The notes beneath the pieces were generated by a model. That model ran no database searches. It saw only the letters and a program-made list of their open reading frames with translations, and was not told where the DNA came from. DNA of 64,000 nucleotides from contig OZ245326.1 in NCBI GenBank assembly GCA_965225915.1, positions 1,240,001 through 1,304,000 on the forward strand, read 5' to 3'. Of the stretch, positions 8,581 through 16,378 are shown piece by piece; position 1 is the first letter of the stretch; every line of letters starts with the position of its first letter. The stretch comes from JAAXHH01 sp965225915 (GTDB lineage: Bacteria > JAAXHH01). The position numbers and the translations under genes are program-made.

Positions 8581-10302
8581 ACCCTGTGGATTATCTCAGA
8601 CATACGGCGTTACATTATCGCCACAGTTTATGTGAAACATTCAACACGGGGTCCTGCCATCCGCAGAAAAACATAGATCGGATGGTGTAAAAACACACCC
8701 ATCGAAGCCCAATGGATCAGTGCGAGTCCTGTGGTCCATCTTCTCAGAGCCGACGGGAAGGTCGGGATCTCCAACGCGCAACACGGGTAAATTGCCCCAC
8801 TCGACCTGCGCAACATGGACGTACTGGTGAAATCTCGCCGTAGACCACCTACGGGAGGAACCCGACTATCCTGCGAGTTCGTCTGACTCCCAGCGGATCT
8901 TCGTTGCGTTCGATTGTCTGCGTGGTGATACTGCCGAGTTCCTCCAGACAAGGTTTTTCCAGTTGCGTCGCCCGGAATCTCGAAGCTAATCATGGGATCT
9001 TCGAGGGACAGGTTGCGACAGGCCTCCAAAACAGGCCGGTTCGAACAACGTCTCGCTGTCATCGACGCCGATCTCGAGATCGATGAACGACGCGCCGGTT
9101 GGCGTTTCCGGTTGCAATCAGGCCCCACAAGAAAGAGGCCACGGTGGGAGCGGCCGGAACTGACTCGCACACCGTAAAACTGCCTAGATGCTACCAGTGC
9201 AACCTTGCTGGAGGAAATCGAAGGGGGCGGGGTCTCCACTCATTCTTACGGATCACCTCGAATTCGTAACCGGTAAGACGATATGTGTAAGTAGTAAAAA
9301 ACTCCAGGAGAGGCTATTGCTCGATTACTTGTTGCGTGTGCACATCAAGTTGCTGGCGGACGGTAGCTTTAGCATCTTCCAGAGTCGCCTTCTCGTTGAA
9401 GGCATTCGGCAGCTATACAAAGCTCGTGCACTTCGTGAATACCGGATCTTCTGCGCCTTAAGAAACGTTTCCTAGGTGATGAATATCTAAATCACGACGT
9501 TAGCGATCTGACCTGACCTTTCCGCAGCCGGGAAGTAGGCAACGTACTCAAAGCCTCGAATTCTTCCAACGAACGTGAACATGGGGGAGTACCCCTGTGA
9601 GCAAGACCCCGGCTGCTTCTGGACGACGGACTCGGGTAGGACCAGCGCATTCAGCTCACAGTACTGTCGCAATTTCAGCACGCAACCAGGTCCGCGGAAA
9701 TGGACTTGAATTTAGTTGGTTCACCTCGTCACGCAGTGCACGGTACTCTCGACTGAAAAAAGAAATGAAGTCCCTTATTAGCGAAGTGGTGGAGATATCT
9801 TGGTCGCAAAACGGACAAGTGTCGTCAACGACGAACCCCAGGCCTTCACTGATCCGGATTCGCCATTCCTGCCTAGCAACACGCCAACTGGGCAGTGTTT
9901 TTCTCGGAGACGTCGTCATCCTGTTGAAGTTGCGGCCTGAACCGTCATGATCATCGGCAAACCTCGTACCGTGCTGTTGAACTGAGTCTTGATCACGTAT
10001 ATCCTTTTTTACCGTGGGGGAAGACGAGGTAAGGGCCTGGACCATCGCACATCGAACACCTCGATATCCGGGTAGGCAGCACTCCAAGGGCGTCACGGCG
10101 CCCGAAGCGGCCGGGGCGATTCACTCCGACCTGGAACGGGGATTCATTCGGGCCGAAACGGCGGAATGGCAAACACTGCTCGATCTCCAGGGGATGGCAT
10201 TGTTTCGTGGGCAGCGAAGGAGAAAGGCGTGTTGCGCGTCGAAGGCAAACAGTACGTCAAGTCATGGACGGTGACGTGATCAACGTGCGTTTCAACGTTT
10301 GA
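8581..10302 (+). pseudogene. Degenerate, insertion-expanded partial copy of ychF
   Basis: No intact gene occupies this stretch. Read beside ychF it is a colinear echo of ychF bases ~7681-8566. Matching islands include 8802-8829 (7762-7789), 9066-9081 (7876-7891), 9210-9234 (7985-8008), 9256-9281 (8017-8040), 9580-9594, 10004-10046 (8318-8358), 10088-10187 (8365-8463), 10210-10259 (8475-8525) and 10262-10302 (8526-8566). Islands are nearly identical, but extra sequence of 1 to ~150 bases separates them, so the copy is about twice the length of its source (~1.72 kb versus ~0.89 kb). The first 62 codons, including the P-loop, are absent. Frames are broken throughout, so it is not translatable. 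Confidence 0.8.
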
Positions 10303-10409
10303 GACAGAGGCAAGTCCTGTGATTTTTACTTGTCACGTCCCAGGTAAGCCCGCCTTCATTACGAGTCAACATTAACGAGCTTCTTGGACAATACCACTAC
10401 GTCTCATAG

Positions 10410-10448
10410 TACATCTGAATACATCTGAATACATCTGAATACATCTGA
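10410..10448. repeat. 10-bp tandem repeat
   Basis: The unit TACATCTGAA occurs three times in direct succession followed by a fourth copy lacking the last base. It lies in the 224-bp gap between the ychF echo and the selenoprotein candidate. I see no gene or other signal in that gap. Confidence 0.9.
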
Positions 10449-10526
10449 CCGGCCGAAAACGACCGGGCTTCGTCCCACAGATTCAGGACGGACAGTTCAC
10501 CAACATCTGCCCAATAAAATGGATTG

Positions 10527-11108
10527 ATGACCATGATAACCACTTACCGCATCATGACCATGCTGGTCCTGGCCGGAGCCTTGCTGTGGTCTACGCCGGC
10601 CGGCGCTCAACTCCGCGACAACACCAAGTTCAACCCGGAACCGGTCAGCCTCATCGACTTCAAGGAGATGTTCAACGGCGATACGGGCAAGGTTCGCCTC
10701 GTACTGTTGTTCTCCCCTACATGAGGCCAGTGCATAGGCGGCGCCGGGGCGGTGCAGCAAAACATACTACAGCAGTTAGCTTCAGATGATCTTCGCGTGT
10801 ACGTGGTCTGGCAGCGCATCCTGACGAACGATACGGTTAACACGGCCCAGGAAGCGGCGGGCAAGCTATTCAATGACGGACGGGTTCGCCACATGTGGGA
10901 CCCCGCCCACGCACTGGGCTTCTGGTACAAGCAGGCCGGTGACCTGGAACACACGGACCCGCTCGTTTGGGACGCGTACTACCTCTACGCGTCGGATTCC
11001 GAGTGGACGGACGCGCCTGACGGGTTGATAGATACCGGCACCACGGTTTGGAACCTAAGAGACCGTCTCAAGAAAACGGTGGAATCTACGGTAGGAACCG
11101 GAGACTGA
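10527..11108 (+). CDS. Candidate selenoprotein: secreted thioredoxin-like protein with UxxC motif
   Basis: One reading frame runs from ATG 10527 (or TTG 10524) to TGA 11106, interrupted only by TGA at 10722-10724. If that codon is selenocysteine the product has 193 residues and reads FSPT-U-GQC-IGGAGAVQQ, placing Sec66 at the first redox position of a thioredoxin CxxC motif. The N-terminus MLVLAGALLWSTPAGAQ is a signal peptide ending in an AxA-type site, so the protein would act in the periplasm. The post-TGA half is cleanly coding (VYVVWQRIL, MWDPAHALGFWYKQ). A weak base-paired element (TGCA 10731-10734 with TGCA 10753-10756) follows the TGA. The alternative is an ordinary nonsense mutation. 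The stop abuts the convergent aceF stop with no spacer. Confidence 0.65.
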
Positions 11109-12491
11109 TCATCCTTCCAGGCTGAGCAGGAAAGGTTCCTCGAAAGCCTGGACCAGCCACTGCATGAAACGGGCGCCGTCGGCGCCGTCTATGAGCCGGT
11201 GATCGTAGGAGATCATCAGCGGAAGCATGAGACGCGGCTCAAACGCCCCGTCCACGTAAACCTGTTCCATGCGGCTGCGCGCGAGGCCCAGTATGGCCAC
11301 ATCCGGGGCATTGACGATCGGCGCGAAGAAGGTCCCGCCGAACCCGCCCAGGTTCGAGATCGTGAATGAACTCCCCTGCATGTCGTCCGGGGACAGTTTT
11401 CTGTCCCGCGCCCTGGCGGCGATCTCGGACAGTTCAATAGAAAGCTCTATCATGTTCTTCCGGTCGACGTCCCGTATGACCGGTACGACGAGGCCGCGGT
11501 CCGTATCGACCGCTACGCCCACGTGGTAGTATTTCTTGTAGATAATTTCGTGCCTGTACATGTCGACGCTGGCGTTGAACCGGGGAAACCTCTTGAGCGC
11601 CGCGGCCACGATCTTCAGGGCGATGGCCGTCATGGTCAGTTTGCCGCCGACGGCTTCGGCCGCGGGGCCGAACTGCTTGCGCAAGGCTTCCATGTCGGTG
11701 ACGTCGGCCTTGTCGCCATAGGTGACATGCGGGATATTCGTCCAGGCTGCAGTCAGGTGTTCCGCGGCAGCCCTGCGCAGATTGCTCATCGGTTCGGTTT
11801 CCACCGGACCCCATTTCGTGAAGTCCGGCAACGGAGCCAATGGGGCGGGACCGGCGGCTGCACCGCGGCCTGCGCTCAACTGCTTGGAATGGGACTTTAC
11901 GTCCTCGGCGGAAATCCGCCCGGCGGGGCCGGTTCCGGGCACCTGGCTGATGTCCAGTCCGATCTCGCGGGCGAAACGGCGGACCGAGGGCGCCGCCGGG
12001 ACGGGCTGCGCAGGCTGGCTGCCAGAAGCGGCCGGTGTTGCCGGCGAGGGCGGGGGCACACTTTCCGTCGCGGAATCGGCCTCTGCAGCGGACGGCGTGC
12101 TCGTCTCTGACGGCGCCTGTTCCCCCGGACCCACGTCCCCGGGAGAGGCTGACTGGTCGGCAGGTGCCGCGGAGGTCGTTACCGGGATATCGGCGGCTGG
12201 CTCTTCGCCCGCTGCCGATCCTTCCTCCTCTACGGCGGCGATCGACGCATCGGCCACGGCGTCATACATGAGCACGGGGGCGCCCACATCGGCCGTTACA
12301 CCGTTCTCCACGAGAATCTCCGTTACCACGCCGCTGAATCCCGAAGGCACCTCCAGGTTGGCCTTGTCGGTCTCTATTTCCAGGACGGGCTGGTTGACTT
12401 CTACGATGTCTCCCACCGCGACCAGGATACCTACCACGGTCCCCGCGTCGATGTTCTCACCGAGCGCTGGAAGATTGAAAGGCGTCGCCAT
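11109..12491 (-). CDS. aceF: Pyruvate dehydrogenase complex E2, dihydrolipoyl acetyltransferase
   Basis: The 460-residue E2 has a single N-terminal lipoyl domain with lipoyl-Lys43 in ETDKANLEVP. A long Ala/Pro/Ser/Glu-rich linker follows (about residues 80-165), then a peripheral subunit-binding domain (VRRFAREIGLDISQVPGTGP). The catalytic domain ends with SYDHRLIDGADGARF, which holds the HxxxDG motif. It transfers acetyl groups to CoA and forms the PDH core. It lies 19 bp downstream of aceE on the same strand and is surely in its operon. No E3 (lpd) gene is in the window. Confidence 0.94.
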   Translation of the reverse strand: MATPFNLPALGENIDAGTVVGILVAVGDIVEVNQPVLEIETDKANLEVPSGFSGVVTEILVENGVTADVGAPVLMYDAVADASIAAVEEEGSAAGEEPAADIPVTTSAAPADQSASPGDVGPGEQAPSETSTPSAAEADSATESVPPPSPATPAASGSQPAQPVPAAPSVRRFAREIGLDISQVPGTGPAGRISAEDVKSHSKQLSAGRGAAAGPAPLAPLPDFTKWGPVETEPMSNLRRAAAEHLTAAWTNIPHVTYGDKADVTDMEALRKQFGPAAEAVGGKLTMTAIALKIVAAALKRFPRFNASVDMYRHEIIYKKYYHVGVAVDTDRGLVVPVIRDVDRKNMIELSIELSEIAARARDRKLSPDDMQGSSFTISNLGGFGGTFFAPIVNAPDVAILGLARSRMEQVYVDGAFEPRLMLPLMISYDHRLIDGADGARFMQWLVQAFEEPFLLSLEG

Positions 12492-12510
12492 AGGTCTAGC
12501 GTCTCCCCTG

Positions 12511-15183
12511 TTATAGCATAAGCGGATTCGGCTTGTCGGCGTCGATCTGCAGGTCGCTCATCGCCTGTTTCAGCTTTGACGCCGGCATCTTGCCGTCGCG
12601 CATCAGCCCATAGAGCGCGGACAGCGTGATGTAGCGGGCGTCCACCTCGAAGAAATCCCGCAGCGCGGAACGGCTGTCGCTCCGCCCGAAACCATCGGCG
12701 CCCAGGGTGATCATCGGTCCCGGGAACCAGGACGAAATGGTGTCCGGCAGCGCTTTCACGTAGTCGCAGGCCGCCACGTAAGGACCCGGTATATCTGCTA
12801 CGCACGAGGTCACGTAGGGTACGCGCGGCGTTTCCTCGGGATGCATGATGTTCCATCTCTCCACGTCCACCGCCTCGTTGTGCAGCGCCTTGTAACTGGT
12901 AATGCTCCATACGTCCGCGGCGACTCCGTACTGTTCTTCCAGGATCCTGCCCGCCTTCAGCACCTCGTTCAGTATGGCGCCGCTTCCGAACAGCTGGACG
13001 CGCAGTTCACCGTCCTGTTTCTCCGATTTGCGGAACCGGTACATCCCCTTGAGGATACCCCCCCGGGTAGCCTCGGCGTCTCCTGGCATGGGAGGCATGG
13101 CATAGTTCTCGTTGTGCACGGTCAGGTAGTAGAACACGTCGTCCTGTTTTTCGTACATGCGCCGGATGCCTTCTTCGATGATCACCGCCAGTTCGTAACC
13201 GTAGGCGGGGTCGTACGCCAGCAGGTTCGGCACCGGGTAGGCCAGCAGGTGGCTGTTGCCGTCCTGGTGCTGGAGCCCCTCGCCCGCAAGCGTCGTGCGT
13301 CCCGACGTGGCGCCGACCAGGAATCCCTTGCAGCGCATGTCGCCCGCGGACCATACCAGGTCGCCGACGCGTTGCAGCCCGAACATGGAATAGTAGATGA
13401 AGAAGGGGATGGTATTGATATCGTAGGTGGAGTAGGCCGTACCCGCGGCGATGAAGGACGACATGGCGCCGGCTTCCGAAATGCCCTCTTCCAGCAACTG
13501 ACCGTCTTTCGACTCGCGGTAGTACAACAGGGTCTCGCTGTCCACCGGGTCGTAGAGCTGCCCCACCGGAGAGTAGATGCCGGATTGCCGGAACAGGGCC
13601 TCCATGCCGAAGGTGCGGGCCTCGTCGGGCACGATGGGCACGATGAGGTTTCCGATTTCCTTGTCCCGCATGAGGTCCGAGAGGATGTTGACGAAGGCCA
13701 TGGTCGTCGACACCTGGCGGTCCGTCCCCTCGTAGTACTTGCTGTACCTTTCCTGCTTCGGCGCGTGCAGCGGGGTAAAGGTCGTCCGCCTGGAGGGCAC
13801 ATAGCCTCCGAGGGTCCTGCGCCGCTCGTGCAGATAAACCATCTCCTCGCTGTCCTCGGGCGGCTTGTAGAACGGTACTTCGGCGACTTCTTCATCGGAA
13901 ATCGGGATCCGGAACCGGTCCCGGAAGGCCAGCAGTTCCTTATCTTCCATCTTCTTGATCTGGTGCGTGCTGTTGGCCGCCTGTCCGCTGTCGCCCAGTC
14001 CGTATCCCTTGATCGTTTTCATCAGGATGACGGTCGGCGTGCCTTCGTTTTCCACGGCCGCCCTGTACGCGTGGTAGACCTTCAGCGGATCGTGGCCACC
14101 CCGCCTCAGGTGCTGCAGCTGGGAATCGGAGAGATGCTCCACCATTTTCTTGAGATCGGGATGGACTCCGAAGAACTTGTTCCGGATGTATTCGCCGGAT
14201 TCCACGCTGTACTTCTGGTACTGTCCGTCCACCGTTTCGTGCATGCGGTTCACGAGGAGTCCGTCGTCGTCCTTATCCAGCAACGGGTCCCAGTCACTGC
14301 CCCATAGGCACTTGATGACGTTCCATCCCGCGCCGCGAAAGATGGCTTCCAGCTCCTGTATGATCTTGTGGTTGCCCCGGACCGGACCATCGAGACGCTG
14401 CAGGTTGCAGTTGATCACGAAGATCAGGTTGTCGAGCTGCTCGAGGACCGGTACGGTGATGGCGCCGAGGGACTCGGGTTCATCCATCTCCCCGTCGCCC
14501 ATCATGACCCATACCTTGGAATCGCTCGGCTTCTTGATTCCCCGGTTTTCGAGGTACTTCATGAAACGGGCCTGGTATATCCCTGTAATGGCACCGAGGC
14601 CCATGGATACCGTGGGGAACTCCCAGAAGTCCGGCATGAGCCAGGGATGGGGATAGGACGACAAACCGGGCGGGTTCACCTCGTGCCGAAAGTTCTTCAA
14701 CTGCTCTTCGGAAATACGGCCTTCCAGGTAGGCCCGCGCGTATATGCCAGGCGCGGCATGGCCCTGGACGAAGAGCAGGTCGCCCTCGTGGCTACCGTTT
14801 CGGTAGCGGAAGAAGTGGTTGAATCCGACCTCGTAGAGCGTCGCGGACGACGCGTAGGTGGAGATATGCCCGCCTATGGAGCCGTCGGCCCGGTTGGCCC
14901 GGACCACCATGGCCAGCGCGTTCCAGCGCACGATATTCTTGATGCGGCGTTCCAGGTCCCGGTCACCCGGATAGGGTCCCTGCAGTTCGACGGGTATCGT
15001 GTTGACGTAGGGCGTGTTGGCGGAGAAAGGGAGGCGCACACCGGACTCGGCGGCGCGGGACTCCAGCGCTGCGAGAATGCGGCGTGTTCTTTCCGGGTCA
15101 CCCTGCGAAATGACGTACTCAATCGATTCGAGCCATTCATGTAATTCCAGCGCTTCTACATCGGTTTCCACATCCGTTGCCAT
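12511..15183 (-). CDS. aceE: Pyruvate dehydrogenase E1 component, homodimeric
   Basis: The product has 890 residues from ATG 15183 (MATDVETDVEALELHEWLES), close to the ~887 of Proteobacterial AceE. AGGGG sits about 8 bases upstream. An in-frame ATG at 15216 would add 11 residues. The thiamine-diphosphate motif is visible as MMGDGEMDEPESLG through NLIFVINCNLQRLDG, with GHAAPGIYARAYLEGR earlier. It decarboxylates pyruvate and acetylates the E2 lipoyl group. The single-chain E1 type distinguishes this complex from the E1-alpha/beta form. A promoter-like pair lies upstream at 15249-15278. Confidence 0.95.
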   Translation of the reverse strand: MATDVETDVEALELHEWLESIEYVISQGDPERTRRILAALESRAAESGVRLPFSANTPYVNTIPVELQGPYPGDRDLERRIKNIVRWNALAMVVRANRADGSIGGHISTYASSATLYEVGFNHFFRYRNGSHEGDLLFVQGHAAPGIYARAYLEGRISEEQLKNFRHEVNPPGLSSYPHPWLMPDFWEFPTVSMGLGAITGIYQARFMKYLENRGIKKPSDSKVWVMMGDGEMDEPESLGAITVPVLEQLDNLIFVINCNLQRLDGPVRGNHKIIQELEAIFRGAGWNVIKCLWGSDWDPLLDKDDDGLLVNRMHETVDGQYQKYSVESGEYIRNKFFGVHPDLKKMVEHLSDSQLQHLRRGGHDPLKVYHAYRAAVENEGTPTVILMKTIKGYGLGDSGQAANSTHQIKKMEDKELLAFRDRFRIPISDEEVAEVPFYKPPEDSEEMVYLHERRRTLGGYVPSRRTTFTPLHAPKQERYSKYYEGTDRQVSTTMAFVNILSDLMRDKEIGNLIVPIVPDEARTFGMEALFRQSGIYSPVGQLYDPVDSETLLYYRESKDGQLLEEGISEAGAMSSFIAAGTAYSTYDINTIPFFIYYSMFGLQRVGDLVWSAGDMRCKGFLVGATSGRTTLAGEGLQHQDGNSHLLAYPVPNLLAYDPAYGYELAVIIEEGIRRMYEKQDDVFYYLTVHNENYAMPPMPGDAEATRGGILKGMYRFRKSEKQDGELRVQLFGSGAILNEVLKAGRILEEQYGVAADVWSITSYKALHNEAVDVERWNIMHPEETPRVPYVTSCVADIPGPYVAACDYVKALPDTISSWFPGPMITLGADGFGRSDSRSALRDFFEVDARYITLSALYGLMRDGKMPASKLKQAMSDLQIDADKPNPLML

Positions 15184-15248
15184 CAAGTTGCCCCTGGGTA
15201 CTTTGCGCGTTGGCATTAAGCCTTTTCACCATCCTAAAACATCGCCTC

Positions 15249-15278
15249 AAAATACCTTCGTGGCGCCCTTCGTGTCAA
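15249..15278 (-). promoter_or_regulatory. Sigma70-type promoter for aceEF
   Basis: On the minus strand TTGACA (complement of 15273-15278) is separated by 18 bases from TATTTT (complement of 15249-15254), about 66 bases before the aceE ATG. The -35 box is a perfect consensus. The spacer is one base longer than ideal. Confidence 0.55.
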
Positions 15279-15370
15279 TCATTATATTCCTATGGATGTG
15301 CGCCCGGGATGACCCTGGAGGAGCGCAAAATCGGCCCATACAAAAGCAACCACGAGCACGGGAGGACGGC

Positions 15371-16270
15371 ATGAAAAGCGATGGTTGGCACGGCATATTC
15401 ACCATACCTCAGACTCCGTTCAGCGACGATGGCGTATTTGATGAGGACGGGCTGAGGAGGCAGATCGATTTCTGTGTCGACGGGGGCGTCCACGGCATCG
15501 TCTATCCCGTCATGGTGAGCGAATTCTGGCTGTTGTCTGACGACGAACGGAAACGGGCGATCGACGTGGCCGTACGCAGTGTGGACGGACGCGTCCCCAT
15601 GATCGCGGGAGTGGCGGGGGTGAGTACGGAGGTGGCCGTGATGTTCAGCCGGTATTCGCGGGAAGCCGGCGCTGATGGCGCGATCGCCCTGCCTCCCTAC
15701 GTGCTGAAACCCGGTCTGGACGGACTGGTCGACTACTACCATCAGGTGGCCGACGCCATCGCAGGACCCTTATTCATCCAGAATTTTGATCCGCCCCTCG
15801 GATCGAGCCTGTCGCCCGGATTCATCCGGAAACTGCTGCTCGACATCCCCCACGTGGAGTACATCAAGGAGGAAATGATGCCCTGTGGACATTCGGTCAC
15901 AGCGCTGCTGGAAACGTGCGGCGACGAGTTACGGGGTGTTTTCACCGGTTTCGGCGGACGCTGGTTCATCAACGAACTGGACCGTGGCGTGAGCGGCACC
16001 ATGCCGGCCTGCGAGTTTACCGACGTGTTAGTCCGTCTCTACGAACGCTACCGGTCGGGCGACGTGGAAGGCGCGAGGGAGGTCCACAACCGGTTGTTGC
16101 CCCTTATCAACCTGGAGAGCCTGTACGGCGTGATCTTCTGCAAGGAGATCCTGAGGCGGCGCGGCCTGATCGCGTCGACGTACACGCGGGCGCCGGGGAG
16201 GCTGGACCGGTACGACCTCGGAGAGATCGACCGGCTCATCCGGGACGTGGAAGAACTGTTTATTCGGTAG
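15371..16270 (+). CDS. DapA/DHDPS-family aldolase (class I, TIM barrel)
   Basis: This 299-residue TIM-barrel protein is of the dihydrodipicolinate synthase/N-acetylneuraminate lyase family. IFTIPQTPF at the start and the Schiff-base Lys in HVEYIKEEMMP are clear. The GTTGE-like pyruvate-binding loop is replaced by YPVMVSEF, and the YNxPxRT tyrosine segment is FIQNFDPPLG, so the usual catalytic Tyr is Phe. It is therefore unlikely to be true DapA. A 2-keto acid aldolase or dehydratase of sugar-acid catabolism is more plausible. GGAGG stands 5-6 bases before ATG 15371. An open frame extends upstream but overlaps aceE antisense. Confidence 0.8.
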   Translation: MKSDGWHGIFTIPQTPFSDDGVFDEDGLRRQIDFCVDGGVHGIVYPVMVSEFWLLSDDERKRAIDVAVRSVDGRVPMIAGVAGVSTEVAVMFSRYSREAGADGAIALPPYVLKPGLDGLVDYYHQVADAIAGPLFIQNFDPPLGSSLSPGFIRKLLLDIPHVEYIKEEMMPCGHSVTALLETCGDELRGVFTGFGGRWFINELDRGVSGTMPACEFTDVLVRLYERYRSGDVEGAREVHNRLLPLINLESLYGVIFCKEILRRRGLIASTYTRAPGRLDRYDLGEIDRLIRDVEELFIR

Positions 16271-16378
16271 TACGAAGTCCTGAATACGACCCCTGCCTGG
16301 ACCCATACCCTACGGCCGTTTATGCAGGCGCGTAAACGCGAATTCCCGCTGGACCGTCATCTGAGCCGATCGTACCCG

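Noticed and set aside
9188..9475. 95-codon open frame inside the ychF echo
   Set aside because: It contains an out-of-frame piece of the ychF duplicate and has no ribosome site or known similarity.
10410..10448. Possible CRISPR array
   Set aside because: The units are contiguous with no spacers and only 10 bases long. The other short tandem repeats in the window also lack spacers.
10722..10760. Convincing SECIS hairpin after the TGA
   Set aside because: Only a short outer stem (TGCA/TGCA) and a small GC inner hairpin can be drawn by eye. I do not list it as a feature without a folding calculation.
10752..11108. Separate 118-codon gene starting after the TGA
   Set aside because: It is in the same frame as the upstream signal-peptide part, lacks a ribosome site, and would start after the redox Cys. 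It is better read as one gene with an internal TGA.
12841..14307. 488-codon open frame on +, antisense to aceE
   Set aside because: aceE motifs run intact through the region. The + product is His/Val/Gly-rich noise.
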